A stretch of DNA of 64,000 nt from Bacillota bacterium. Its GTDB lineage: Bacteria > Bacillota > Clostridia > Lachnospirales > Lachnospiraceae. Both the position numbers and the translations under genes were made by a program. A model generated the notes under the pieces. It was not told the origin of the DNA and did no database searches. It worked only from the letters and a program-made list of their open reading frames with translations. The stretch lies in contig JAEZKA010000084.1 of NCBI GenBank assembly GCA_023436225.1, forward strand, positions 1-64,000. The letters are read 5' to 3'. Positions 1 to 8,743 of the stretch are shown in pieces; the first letter of the stretch is position 1, and each line of letters begins with the position of its first letter.

Positions 1-93
1 AAATCCGCTAAAAGAAAGAGAAATCTTAGAAAAGCAGCTATGACGGACTCAACTAACATCAAAAACATGAAGAAAATCTTACCATATCTGTAG
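1..93 (+). CDS. rpmI: 50S ribosomal protein L35, C-terminal part
   Basis: The first 30 codons in frame 1 end at a TAG stop (91-93) and give a lysine/arginine-rich tail (KSAKRKRNLRKAA ... MKKILPYL) typical of the L35 C-terminus. The gene is cut by the left edge, so its start is not visible. It sits 26 bp upstream of rplT, the usual infC-rpmI-rplT order, and is very likely cotranscribed with it. The product is a small structural protein of the large ribosomal subunit. Confidence 0.9.
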   Translation, partial: KSAKRKRNLRKAAMTDSTNIKNMKKILPYL

Positions 94-119
94 AGATTGG
101 TGATAAGGAGGAATAGAAC

Positions 120-476
120 ATGGCAAGAATTAAGGGCGGATTAAACGCTAAGAAAAGACATAATAAAGTATTAAAGCTGGCTAAGGGTTACAGAGGTGCC
201 AGATCTAAGCAGTATAGAGTAGCAAAGCAGTCAGTTATGAGAGCATTAACCTCTTCTTTCGCTGGTAGAAAAGAAAGAAAGAGACAGTTCAGACAGTTAT
301 GGATCGCAAGAATTAATGCAGCTGCAAGAATGAACGGTATATCCTACAGCAAGTTAATGCATGGTTTAAAGGTAGCTAACGTTGAAATCAATAGAAAAAT
401 GCTTGCAGATATGGCAATCAATGATGCAGCAGGCTTCACTGCTTTAGCTGAGGTTGCTAAGTCCAAATTAGCATAA
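120..476 (+). CDS. rplT: 50S ribosomal protein L20
   Basis: This 118-residue basic protein begins MARIKGGLNAKKRHNKVLK and has the normal L20 length. L20 binds 23S rRNA early in large-subunit assembly and, in several bacteria, represses translation of its own operon. An AAGGAGG ribosome binding site lies just ahead of the ATG. It follows rpmI by 26 bp and is closed by a strong intrinsic terminator at 499-560, so it is the last gene of the operon. Identification is secure from sequence and context. Confidence 0.98.
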   Translation: MARIKGGLNAKKRHNKVLKLAKGYRGARSKQYRVAKQSVMRALTSSFAGRKERKRQFRQLWIARINAAARMNGISYSKLMHGLKVANVEINRKMLADMAINDAAGFTALAEVAKSKLA

Positions 477-498
477 AATCGATTATAAATATAATTTG

Positions 499-560
499 AG
501 AGTAATTGTATTCGTTATACCCCGTAAGGAGTATTACAAAATGCAATTGCTCTTTTTTTG
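499..560 (+). terminator. Intrinsic terminator of the rpmI-rplT operon
   Basis: A 14-bp stem with two G-T pairs (arms 499-512 and 540-553) is followed by a run of seven T. It lies 22 bp after the rplT stop and closes the ribosomal operon. Confidence 0.88.
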
Positions 561-723
561 TTTCATTGAAAGTTAGCCGTATGATTACAAATTGAGATAA
601 TATAATCTCTGATAAGTCTATATAATAAAGTGAAGATATATTTTATGCTTCTCCTGCTTATCGTAATAGGATGTAGTCTTAAGCTTATCCGTACACTAGG
701 CAGTTAGAAGTGAGGTGGAAGAG

Positions 724-2433
724 ATGACAACTCAGGGTAATGAGAGAATCATTAGTGAGGATTATGCGGATCTTTTGATTAATTATAGCGGGGATCTGAG
801 CATTTTAAACCAGTTTCAAAATGCAACAATAAATATCATAAATTTCTTTTATGCAGTAGTCCATGTCCCTGTCTCAGAGATAAACGAAACTACGATGGTT
901 CGGCTGGGGTACTCAGTATTTCCGTCTCTTTTCGGTTTGATCAATGAGTCAAGTCTTGAGGCATCCGGTATTATTCGTCTACGTAATATACCGAACTTTA
1001 ACCTTCGGGGACAGGGGGTACTGGTAGGTATTATTGATTCTGGAATTGATTATCGGAATCCAATTTTCCGGAAAGCAGATGGTACGACAAGAATTGCTGC
1101 CATATGGGATCAGACAATAACCAGTGGTAACTTTCCGGAGGGTACTTTTTATGGGACGGAATACACCAGCGAGCAGATTAATGTGGCCCTGCAAAGTGAC
1201 GACCCGTTATCCATCGTCCAGACTGCTGATGAGATCGGACATGGAACTATGCTAGCAGGGATTGCCGCCGGGAATGACGTCCCTGAAAGCGGCTTCTTCG
1301 GCATAGCTCCGGAGGCAGAGCTGGTTGTAGTAAAGCTGAAGCAGGCGAAGAGATATCTTCGTCAATTCTTTATTATTCCTGAGGATGTTCCCTGTTATCA
1401 GGAGAATGATATTCTATTTGCTATTGATTATATCATGAGGGTAGCGATCAATCTGAATCGTCCTATGGCGATATGCATTGCCTTGGGAAGCTCTCAAGGG
1501 GCGCATGATGGGAGAGGTACCTTGAGTAGTTACGTCTCTCTTGTGGCTGAAAATATCGGTTATGGTTTTATTGTGGCCGCCGGCAATGAAGGGAATGGCA
1601 GAAGACATTTCCAAGGAATGATTGATCCGAATACAGGATTCGATACCATCGAGCTCTTTGTCGGAGAGAATGAACCGGGCTTCTCCTTGGAGATATGGGG
1701 GAATTCACCAGGATTATACTCCCTTGATATACTGACTCCATCCGGGGAATATGTACCTCAAATCAACCCCCGTTTTGATGAAAATAGAGATATATCCTTT
1801 ATCTTTGAACAGACTGAGATCTTTGTGGACTATCAGATTATCGAATCACAAAGCGGGGATCAGCTGATTCTGATACGCCTAAGAAACCCGAGTACCGGAA
1901 TATGGCGGTTTGGGGTGTATGGGAGAGGAGACTTGGCGACGGGTTTTAATGCCTGGCTCCCTATGGCGAACTTTATCTCCGAGAATACCTACTTTATTCG
2001 TTCTGATCCATATACAACGATATTGTCCTTGGGAAATGCCAGGGTACCAATAACGGTTACCGCATATAATACAGAAGATGGCAGTCTCTATCTGAATGCC
2101 AGTCGTGGATATTCAAGAACCGGTGTGATTAAGCCTGAGATTGCAGCTCCGGGAGTTAATATTCTGGCACCGACGCCGGAACAAGGCTTTGCGACTGTTA
2201 CAGGAACCAGTGCCAGTGCTGCACATACCACAGGAGTAGCAGCGATGTTGCTTGAGTGGGCGATCGTCCGTGGTAACCAGCCCAATCTCAACACACTGGA
2301 TATGAAGATATTCATGATTCGCGGTGCGCGGCGTGAATTAGATATCCAGTACCCGAATCGGGACTGGGGTTATGGGATATTGGATGTATATGAAATATTT
2401 GATTCTTTGAGAGCCGTTTTGACACCTATGTAG
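724..2433 (+). CDS. Csp-like subtilisin family serine protease (catalytically complete)
   Basis: This S8 subtilase has a complete triad: Asp105 in GIIDSGID, His173 in EIGHGTMLAG and Ser496 in TGTSASAAHTTG. It has the layout of clostridial Csp germination proteases: a roughly 90-residue prodomain-like N-terminus, the protease fold, and a beta-rich insert (about residues 300-440) between the His and Ser regions. No signal peptide is seen. In Clostridium perfringens and C. difficile such proteases activate the spore cortex hydrolase pro-SleC; that role here is an inference. An upstream in-frame GTG at 715 exists, but AGGTGG at 713-718 points to the ATG at 724. That start gives 569 residues, the same length as the downstream paralogue, 83 bp away, which probably arose by tandem duplication. 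Confidence 0.88.
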   Translation: MTTQGNERIISEDYADLLINYSGDLSILNQFQNATINIINFFYAVVHVPVSEINETTMVRLGYSVFPSLFGLINESSLEASGIIRLRNIPNFNLRGQGVLVGIIDSGIDYRNPIFRKADGTTRIAAIWDQTITSGNFPEGTFYGTEYTSEQINVALQSDDPLSIVQTADEIGHGTMLAGIAAGNDVPESGFFGIAPEAELVVVKLKQAKRYLRQFFIIPEDVPCYQENDILFAIDYIMRVAINLNRPMAICIALGSSQGAHDGRGTLSSYVSLVAENIGYGFIVAAGNEGNGRRHFQGMIDPNTGFDTIELFVGENEPGFSLEIWGNSPGLYSLDILTPSGEYVPQINPRFDENRDISFIFEQTEIFVDYQIIESQSGDQLILIRLRNPSTGIWRFGVYGRGDLATGFNAWLPMANFISENTYFIRSDPYTTILSLGNARVPITVTAYNTEDGSLYLNASRGYSRTGVIKPEIAAPGVNILAPTPEQGFATVTGTSASAAHTTGVAAMLLEWAIVRGNQPNLNTLDMKIFMIRGARRELDIQYPNRDWGYGILDVYEIFDSLRAVLTPM

Positions 2434-2516
2434 TTTTTTGATAGAGAATCTTTATTCAGAGAATAACGTGTTCAATGAATACTCGAATAATAATGCGAGT
2501 TGGAGGTATAAATCGG

Positions 2517-4226
2517 ATGACAGCAGAAGAAAGACAACGAATTGTAAGTGATGAGTATACAGACTTTATCATCGAATATAACCAGAATCCAAGGCGTTTT
2601 GAGCAATTTACCGATGCGGTTGTTCATGTCATGAATTCTCGTATTGCGATCGTTTATGTTCCAGTTTCCCAGCTGTCTAATCGTACCATTAGTCAATTTG
2701 GTTATTCTGTCCTCCCCGCCTGCTATGGTCTGAATAGTGAGATAAGCTTACAGGCCTCGGGTATCACTAGGTTACGTCGTATTCCTGCATTTAATCTAAG
2801 GGGATCCGGTGTATTGGTTGGGTTGATCGATACCGGAATTGATTATACGAGTCCGGTGTTTTTACGGAGCGACGGAACAACAAGGATTGCTGCAATCTGG
2901 GATCAGACCATAGAGAGTGAACGATATCCGGAGAACTACAATTATGGAACCGAGTATTATGCCAGTGATATTAATCAAGCATTGTCTAGCATAGACCCCT
3001 ACTCCATCGTCCCTAGTGTGGATGAGATTGGCCACGGTACTATGCTTGCGGGCATTGCTGCCGGTTCTGAGATAGAGGAAAGTGATTTTAGTGGCGTCGT
3101 ACCTGATTCGGAACTGGTTATAGTAAAGCTAAAACAGATAAAGCAGCCTTTAAGAGAGTTTTATATCATACCTGAGGGTGTACCGGCATATCAGGAGAAT
3201 GATATTATGTGGGCTTCACAATACATTATTGAGTTTGCCAGGAGATTACAACGTCCGGTTGCCATCTGTATTGGAATCGGGTCCACCCAGGGGTCTCATG
3301 ACGGAAGAGATGCTTTAAGTGCACTGTTATCCTCTCAAGGAGACTTTCCCGGTGTGGCTATCAGCATTGCTGCAGGAAATGAAGGAAATGCGCGTCGGCA
3401 CTACTTTAGCAGAGTGGATAATCAGATCGGTTATAGTACGGTCGAGTTACATGTCGGGGAGAATGAACCGGGCTTTACGATGGAGTTATGGGGAGCAGCG
3501 CCGAATACCTACTCCATTGATATCTTGTCTCCGGCCGGTGAATATATTCCCAGAATATCGGAAGGTCTCAGGGTGAGTCGGGAGATCAATTTCGTTTTTG
3601 AAAGAACAAGAATTTTTATTGATTATCAGTTGATTGAAGCACAGACTGGAGACCAATTGATATTGATGCGTTTTGTTGCGCCTTCTCCAGGTATCTGGCG
3701 GTTTCGGGTATATACCAGAGGTGACCTGGAGGGTAGCTTCAATATCTGGCTACCCATGAATGGTTTTATTTCAGAGAGGTCATATTTTTTACAATCCGAT
3801 CCATATATTACCATTACCTCTCCGGGAAACGGCTCTGTACCAATTACAGTGACAGCCTATAATCCGGCCAATAGAAATCTGTATCAACGGGCAAGCAGAG
3901 GATATACCAGAATCAATGATATAAAGCCTGACTTAGCTGCACCAGGGGTCAATATCCAGGCACCGACTCTGCAGCATGGGTTCACTGAGATCTCAGGAAC
4001 CGGTGCCGCAGCTGCCCATACCACAGGAGTTACTGCAATCTTAATGGAATGGGGAATTGTCCGTAACAATTCCCCAGGTATTGATACTCTGGTAATTAAA
4101 AAACTCCTAATCCGTGGAGCAAGTCGTAGTACGACTCAGACCTATCCCAACCGGGATTGGGGTTATGGGATACTGGATATCTATAATGTATTTGATCTAC
4201 TGCGAGCGGATATACAAATTACATAG
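2517..4226 (+). CDS. Csp-like subtilase with Ser-to-Gly active site (predicted pseudoprotease)
   Basis: This paralogue of the preceding subtilase also has 569 residues when started at the ATG at 2517, which has GGAGG at 2502-2506 and an N-terminus (MTAEERQRIVSDEY) matching the sister protein. Asp (GLIDTGIDY) and His (EIGHGTMLAG) are kept. The serine motif reads SGTGAAAAHTTG, so residue 496 is Gly (codon GGT at 4002-4004), where the sister has Ser (AGT) at the same residue number. It should therefore lack peptidase activity. C. difficile CspC and CspA are also pseudoproteases that act in germinant sensing, which suggests a regulatory or scaffold role. It probably shares a transcript with the active sister. 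The frame is intact along its whole length, so it is not a decaying pseudogene. Confidence 0.85.
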   Translation: MTAEERQRIVSDEYTDFIIEYNQNPRRFEQFTDAVVHVMNSRIAIVYVPVSQLSNRTISQFGYSVLPACYGLNSEISLQASGITRLRRIPAFNLRGSGVLVGLIDTGIDYTSPVFLRSDGTTRIAAIWDQTIESERYPENYNYGTEYYASDINQALSSIDPYSIVPSVDEIGHGTMLAGIAAGSEIEESDFSGVVPDSELVIVKLKQIKQPLREFYIIPEGVPAYQENDIMWASQYIIEFARRLQRPVAICIGIGSTQGSHDGRDALSALLSSQGDFPGVAISIAAGNEGNARRHYFSRVDNQIGYSTVELHVGENEPGFTMELWGAAPNTYSIDILSPAGEYIPRISEGLRVSREINFVFERTRIFIDYQLIEAQTGDQLILMRFVAPSPGIWRFRVYTRGDLEGSFNIWLPMNGFISERSYFLQSDPYITITSPGNGSVPITVTAYNPANRNLYQRASRGYTRINDIKPDLAAPGVNIQAPTLQHGFTEISGTGAAAAHTTGVTAILMEWGIVRNNSPGIDTLVIKKLLIRGASRSTTQTYPNRDWGYGILDIYNVFDLLRADIQIT

Positions 4227-4251
4227 GTTAATCTAGGTCATCGTTTCCTGG

Positions 4252-4947
4252 TCAATCCGCTAACAGACCGAGCGCTGAGTTGATCGGCAATGAGATACAG
4301 ATACCTTGACCGTTTGTTGTAATACCGGCCGCCTTATTGATGCTTTCCATAACCTGATGCTTGATTTTATTTGAAACGATGATAAGAAGCACATCCTTCT
4401 CCGGTTGAATGGTGATACCAAGAAACTTGGCTGTTTCTTCATTCGCCACACCTCTTCCATGGAGAAGGGTTCCGCCTTTTGCACCGGCTGCTCTGACTGC
4501 CTCGATAATCTGGTCGTAGTAACCATGGTTAACAATTGTGAGTATGAGATTGTGTTCTTCTATCTGAGACATAAACTTATCCTCGCTTTCTATCTGCATG
4601 TTCCTGTCGGAACTCATATATAACTGATTTAGGATATTGTTGATACCATTAATAGGCAGTGTGAATGCAATGCCCTTACCTGGAGATGTTAGGTGAAAAT
4701 CAAGAGAGAGCTTCTCAAGAAGCTTAGGTGCCATATCTTCTGTGATAATGCTTAGGAATATGGCTTTTTTATGCTCTCCGAAGCCTAACATATTGTATAG
4801 CTCAGGCTTTGCGGCGCCATACCCGTGGGTAAGGATATTGATGGGGATGCCATACTGTTTATAATTTTCTTCCGCTACTTCTAAATGGCTGTAATCAATG
4901 ATGGTTACCAGAACCAGCATATTACAATTCATCGGCTGGGCGATCAT
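4252..4947 (-). CDS. Tandem PII-like regulator paired with DUF1538 protein
   Basis: The 231-residue protein contains two PII-like halves, about residues 4-105 and 120-225. Each starts with a hydrophobic strand (MLVLVTIIDYS; NLILTIVNHGY) and ends with a similar strand (GIAFTLPING; GICISLPINS). A glycine-rich segment GGTLLHGRG resembles the PII T-loop/B-loop region. PII family proteins bind nucleotides and gate membrane transporters. The ATG at 4947 is chosen because AGGAGG at 4954-4959 precedes it by 6 nt. It overlaps the last 26 nt of the upstream DUF1538 gene, suggesting translational coupling and a direct partnership. The ligand is unknown. Confidence 0.8.
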   Translation of the reverse strand: MIAQPMNCNMLVLVTIIDYSHLEVAEENYKQYGIPINILTHGYGAAKPELYNMLGFGEHKKAIFLSIITEDMAPKLLEKLSLDFHLTSPGKGIAFTLPINGINNILNQLYMSSDRNMQIESEDKFMSQIEEHNLILTIVNHGYYDQIIEAVRAAGAKGGTLLHGRGVANEETAKFLGITIQPEKDVLLIIVSNKIKHQVMESINKAAGITTNGQGICISLPINSALGLLAD

Positions 4948-6502
4948 AATTATCCTCCTGTGCAAGTTGATTTGGAAATTCGGAGATACTGCTGTGATTA
5001 TACTCTATAATAAAGTCTTCCTCAAGAGGAATTGTCTCTTCTTTGACTAGAGTTCGTGATTTAATACGGTATATGATACCAAGGCATTGGATAGTAATTA
5101 ATGGAGTCATAGCTACCATGGCGACGATGCCAAAGGCATCCGTCTGAACATTCCCCCCGATTGCCGTTGTTGCTCCCATGGCGAAGGGGAGAAGGAAAGT
5201 TGCTGTCATTGGTCCGGAGGCAACACCACCAGAATCAAATGCAATTGATGTGAATAAAGAGGGCGAAAAGAAGGTTAGGATTAAAGCAATTGCATAGCCC
5301 GGAAGAATCAGGTACCAGATAGAGATACCAGTCAGAACACGAAGCATAGCAAGACCAACTGAGATAGCAACACCGATAGAAAGACTGAGACCCATTGCTT
5401 TACCAGTGATGTTACCATCAGTTATATTTTCTACCTGTTCCTTCAGAACGTGAACAGCAGGTTCGGCAGCAACGATAAAGTAGCCAATAATCATTCCAAG
5501 AGGAATAAGCAGTGAATCAAAGGAATGCTCCACCAGCTTCATACCCAAAAGGTAACCTACAGGCATAAAGCCAACATTTACGCCAGTTAAGAACAGTACA
5601 AGTCCCAGGAAGGTATAGACAATACCGGAAGTCAGTCTTAGCAGAGTGCGCTTTGTCAGGCGTAGTGCAAATAACTGAAACAGAAGAAAAATTGCAATGA
5701 TGGGTAGTAATGCTACCGATACCTCCTTGCTATATTCCGGAAGCGCATGTAAGAATGCAAGAATAGCTTCTGACAGACTATTTACCGCAGGAGTTGAGAT
5801 GGAGGAATAATTACCAGAGGAAGAATTGAAAAAGGTTCCAAGTATTAATACGGTCATGATAGGTCCCACCGAGCATAAGGCCACTAGACCAAAGCTATCC
5901 TCTTCGGCGGTTTTATCACCACGAACGGAAGCAAGACCAATACCGAGGGCCATAATAAAGGGTACGGTAATGGGTCCGGTAGTAACACCTCCGGAATCAA
6001 AGGCAACAGCCAGAAAATTCTTATGGGTGAAGAGGGCTAATGTAAATACGATTGTATAGAGGCCAATCAATAGGTAAGAAAACTTAATCTGATATAAGAT
6101 TCTTAAGAAGGATATTACCAGAAAAATACCCACCCCTATAGCAACAGCAATTATCAATAGCGTATCCGGGACAGCGGGTGTCTGCTTGGCTAAAACCTTA
6201 AGATCCGGCTCAGCGATCGTAATAAATACTCCGATAATAAGTGTTGAAATAATTATTAATTTAAGTTTACGGGAGCGGATTAGGTAGGAGCCGATCTTCT
6301 CACCAAGTACCATCATTGATATGTCAGCACCAAGAGTAAAAAAGGTCATACCCAAGATAAGAAGCAGGGAACCGATAAGAAATAATGCTATGATATAGAG
6401 TGGCAGGGAAGCAATCGTAAAGTTTAAAATTAGAACGATTGCAGTGATAGGAAGCACAGATACTAAGGCTTCCCTAAGTTTGGTTAATAATGGATTGCTC
6501 AA
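4922..6502 (-). CDS. DUF1538 integral membrane protein (putative cation/H+ antiporter family)
   Basis: This 526-residue polytopic membrane protein is made of two homologous halves. Each carries a signature: FDSGGVTTGPIT in the first half and FDSGGVASGPMT in the second, both followed by a Gly-rich helix and a D-x-FG motif. This is the DUF1538 family. As I recall, a DUF1538 gene pair (UmpAB) from a halophile was reported as a Na+/H+ antiporter, so ion transport is plausible but unproven here. The start is a TTG at 6502, supported by GAGGTG at 6508-6513. The downstream PII-like gene overlaps its end and probably regulates it. The hydrophilic C-terminal tail (about 50 residues) may be cytoplasmic. 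Confidence 0.85.
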   Translation of the reverse strand: MSNPLLTKLREALVSVLPITAIVLILNFTIASLPLYIIALFLIGSLLLILGMTFFTLGADISMMVLGEKIGSYLIRSRKLKLIIISTLIIGVFITIAEPDLKVLAKQTPAVPDTLLIIAVAIGVGIFLVISFLRILYQIKFSYLLIGLYTIVFTLALFTHKNFLAVAFDSGGVTTGPITVPFIMALGIGLASVRGDKTAEEDSFGLVALCSVGPIMTVLILGTFFNSSSGNYSSISTPAVNSLSEAILAFLHALPEYSKEVSVALLPIIAIFLLFQLFALRLTKRTLLRLTSGIVYTFLGLVLFLTGVNVGFMPVGYLLGMKLVEHSFDSLLIPLGMIIGYFIVAAEPAVHVLKEQVENITDGNITGKAMGLSLSIGVAISVGLAMLRVLTGISIWYLILPGYAIALILTFFSPSLFTSIAFDSGGVASGPMTATFLLPFAMGATTAIGGNVQTDAFGIVAMVAMTPLITIQCLGIIYRIKSRTLVKEETIPLEEDFIIEYNHSSISEFPNQLAQEDNYDRPADEL

Positions 6503-6915
6503 AAAATCACCTCGTTGCTTTCTATGTCTATGGACAGGAATCAGACGGAGTGGTGTTCCGACATATAAAGTTTACTGAATTTTATGAGCAATTACAACCC
6601 CTTTTAATAAATTTATTCAAGACTGAAAATCACAGAAGCATGTTTGGAGTTAGCATCGACCGACCATCAATACCATCACTAATGTAAAGGAAGGTAGTGG
6701 TACGGAACGGGCGATCCTGGCTGCTAGTGGTCTCATTCATCCGGCTATCGGGGATCATATTCTACAGAACAAGGGATAAAAAATTTGGTTAAAAAATGAT
6801 TAAAATAATTAGAGATTGAAGTTTTATATTGATGTTGCTCGTTATATGAAGTATGATGGTTGCATAAAAACAACCAAATACATCCATTAGTCCTAATAAT
6901 TGGGAGGAATTGAAA
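6503..6915 (+). other. Intergenic region with a possible coding remnant
   Basis: This 413-bp gap lies between divergent genes. A short open stretch at 6660-6779 reads NTITNVKEGSGTERAILAAS and onward to a TAA, which looks protein-like but has no start or ribosome binding site in frame. It may be the tail of a lost gene. I do not recognise the family. The last 130 bp are AT-rich and should hold the promoter of the LiaF-like gene, but no convincing -35/-10 pair was found. Confidence 0.3.
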
Positions 6916-7650
6916 ATGAGAAACAAGTTATCAAATATCTTATGGGGGTTATTTTTTATCCTGATCGGTGTAGGAATCGCCGGTAATGTAATGAACATCT
7001 GGGATTTCCATCTATTCTTTGACGGATGGTGGACATTATTAATCATCGTACCCTGCTTTATCAGTATGCTTCAGACCGGGTTCTCTACCGGCTCCACCAT
7101 TGGCTTTATTATTGGCGTGTTATTATTGATGAATTACCAGATTGATTTTAATTTTAACATCTGGCAGCTGATTGTGCCGGTGATACTTGTATTTATCGGA
7201 ATTCGAATTATGTTTCAAGGGGCTTTTCATAAGAGAATTAATTATGAGGAGCATACCTATGATGCTGGTCAAGGCGATAGTTATAGTGAAAGCAATGGCT
7301 TCCGTCAAAACACAAATTATTCGAATGCCAACAGGGGAGAATACAGTGCTGTATTTTCCAGTAACCATATCCATATCACAGAGCCATTCTATGGTACCAG
7401 CCTAAGCGCAGCCTTCGGTGCGATTGTATTAGATTTAAGAGATGCACAAATACCTGGTGATGTAGAGATCAATGCCTCCGCAATCTTTGGCGGAATTGAT
7501 ATCTATCTGCCGAATGGAGTGAAGATAAAGACCCGCAATGTTCCGATTTTTGGAGGGGTAAGCAATAAGCATTCACAGTCTACAGATCCCTCTGCACCGA
7601 CCATATATCTGAATTCCACCTGTATGTTTGGAGGTATCGATATTAAATGA
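6916..7650 (+). CDS. LiaF-like membrane protein (cell-wall stress response family)
   Basis: The N-terminal 100 residues form about four short membrane helices (NILWGLFFILIGVGIAGNV and following), a DUF5668-like domain. A polar linker rich in Asn/Ser/Tyr (about 110-155) follows, and then a C-terminal beta-helix-like domain with repeated GGIDI motifs (IFGGIDIYLP, MFGGIDIK) typical of LiaF C-termini. LiaF proteins restrain LiaRS-type envelope-stress kinases, but no LiaRS pair is nearby, so a regulatory role is only suggested. GGGAGG at 6902-6907 supports the ATG at 6916 over a TTG at 6910. The stop overlaps the start of the next gene (ATGA), so the two are translationally coupled. Confidence 0.8.
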   Translation: MRNKLSNILWGLFFILIGVGIAGNVMNIWDFHLFFDGWWTLLIIVPCFISMLQTGFSTGSTIGFIIGVLLLMNYQIDFNFNIWQLIVPVILVFIGIRIMFQGAFHKRINYEEHTYDAGQGDSYSESNGFRQNTNYSNANRGEYSAVFSSNHIHITEPFYGTSLSAAFGAIVLDLRDAQIPGDVEINASAIFGGIDIYLPNGVKIKTRNVPIFGGVSNKHSQSTDPSAPTIYLNSTCMFGGIDIK

Positions 7651-8501
7651 ACAGTGTCCAAAGAGTAATTAAGTATTGTGCGATTGCCTTTGCAATCCTG
7701 CTTGCTATTGGTATCATTTCCTTCATAGTCAATGTGGTATATGGAGTGGTGACCTTTGCATCAGGCTCCAGGTTTCGGCCGAATAATAATGATTATAAGA
7801 CCGTTGATTTTGATGAGACCTTTACCGGAGTCACCGGTCTGGATATTGATAATTCTACCGGCACTTTAGGAATTGAGGTAGGTGATACCTTCCGTGTAGA
7901 AGGCATCAATGTATTCGAAGGCTTTAAGGCAGAGGTTGACAGAGACGGAACACTAGTTGTAAGTGACAATGAATCCGGCTTCAAGGCCTGGGGCTTCAAA
8001 TTCAACGGTTTTAACAGCCCGAACTCAAAGGTTACAATCTATGTCCCGGAAGATTTTATTGCAGAGGAAGTAAGAATTGAGACCGGTGCCGGTGCAGTTA
8101 ATCTTGAGGATTTCTCCACAGAATATCTATATATTTCTGCCGGTGCGGGGAACATCAATGGCAGAAATTTAATAGCAGATGAAGTTAAGGTAGAAGGAGG
8201 AGTCGGTTCGATCAACCTTGGCAATGTGACCTTTAAGGATACCAAGTTCAACTGTGGTGTAGGAAATGTATATATCAGCGGAGTTCTTCTTGAAGAGAAT
8301 AGCTTTGACTGTGGTGTAGGGGAAGTAGAACTGGAGCTCACCGGTGATATAGATGATTATGACCTGGATATTGAGTCAGGATTAGGCTCAATCCGTGTCA
8401 ATGGTAAGAAAATTGAGGAGCTTAATCATAGCAGCCGCTTTGCAGATCATTCCATCGAGGTAGATGGTGGTGTCGGAAGTGTACGGATAGATATCGAATA
8501 G
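7647..8501 (+). CDS. DUF4097-type beta-repeat membrane-anchored protein (LiaG-like)
   Basis: This 284-residue protein has one N-terminal membrane helix (CAIAFAILLAIGIISFIVNV) followed by an extracytoplasmic beta-solenoid. The solenoid has recurring glycine-centred turns (GAGAVNLED, GAGNINGRN, GVGSINLGN, GVGNVYISG, GVGEVELEL, GLGSIRVNG, GVGSVRIDI). This is the DUF4097 putative-adhesin family, found beside LiaF in many Firmicutes. Its start overlaps the LiaF-like stop by 4 nt, so the two form one operon. The function is probably in the cell envelope, with no enzymatic residues evident. Confidence 0.8.
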   Translation: MNSVQRVIKYCAIAFAILLAIGIISFIVNVVYGVVTFASGSRFRPNNNDYKTVDFDETFTGVTGLDIDNSTGTLGIEVGDTFRVEGINVFEGFKAEVDRDGTLVVSDNESGFKAWGFKFNGFNSPNSKVTIYVPEDFIAEEVRIETGAGAVNLEDFSTEYLYISAGAGNINGRNLIADEVKVEGGVGSINLGNVTFKDTKFNCGVGNVYISGVLLEENSFDCGVGEVELELTGDIDDYDLDIESGLGSIRVNGKKIEELNHSSRFADHSIEVDGGVGSVRIDIE

Positions 8502-8559
8502 TTATTACCAAAAGTTGTTGCATTCTTCGTATACAAATATTAAAATTAAGGAAGAATAA

Positions 8560-8592
8560 CCCTAGGAAGCACGCTATGAGAGCTTCTTAGGG
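8560..8592 (+). terminator. Hairpin after the LiaFG-like pair (terminator-like, no T-run)
   Basis: Arms 8560-8570 and 8582-8592 pair over 11 bp with one G-T and an 11-nt loop. No T-run follows, so termination may be weak. A second, larger structure follows at 8603-8701. Confidence 0.4.
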
Positions 8593-8602
8593 TCGTATAA
8601 AT

Positions 8603-8701
8603 CAAAGAGACGTAAATATTTACTCCAGAAGAAGTAAGCTTAACGAGATCGATAGCCCCACTTCGTTTTACTGTCGCGTAAATTGGTAACGTCTCTCTTT
8701 G
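8603..8701. repeat. Large imperfect inverted-repeat structure
   Basis: CAAAGAGACGT (8603-8613) pairs with ACGTCTCTCTTTG (8689-8701) with a 2-nt bulge. Inside it, ATTTAC pairs GTAAAT, and a further AGTAA/TTACT plus AACGA/TCGTT stem follows. The whole 99 bp can fold into one long arm just upstream of the D,D-carboxypeptidase gene. It could be a structured leader, a small RNA or a miniature mobile remnant. Confidence 0.45.
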
Positions 8702-8743
8702 ACTTAATTAATAGTATTTGTACAAAGCATGAAGGAGAAGGCA

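Noticed and set aside
4002..4004. Second Csp gene as a decaying pseudogene
   Set aside because: The reading frame is intact, length equals the sister, and only the catalytic Ser codon is changed, so a maintained pseudoprotease is more likely.
6490..6687. 65-residue frame overlapping the start of the DUF1538 gene
   Set aside because: It is antisense to the TTG start and ribosome site of the DUF1538 gene and shows no family features or ribosome binding site.
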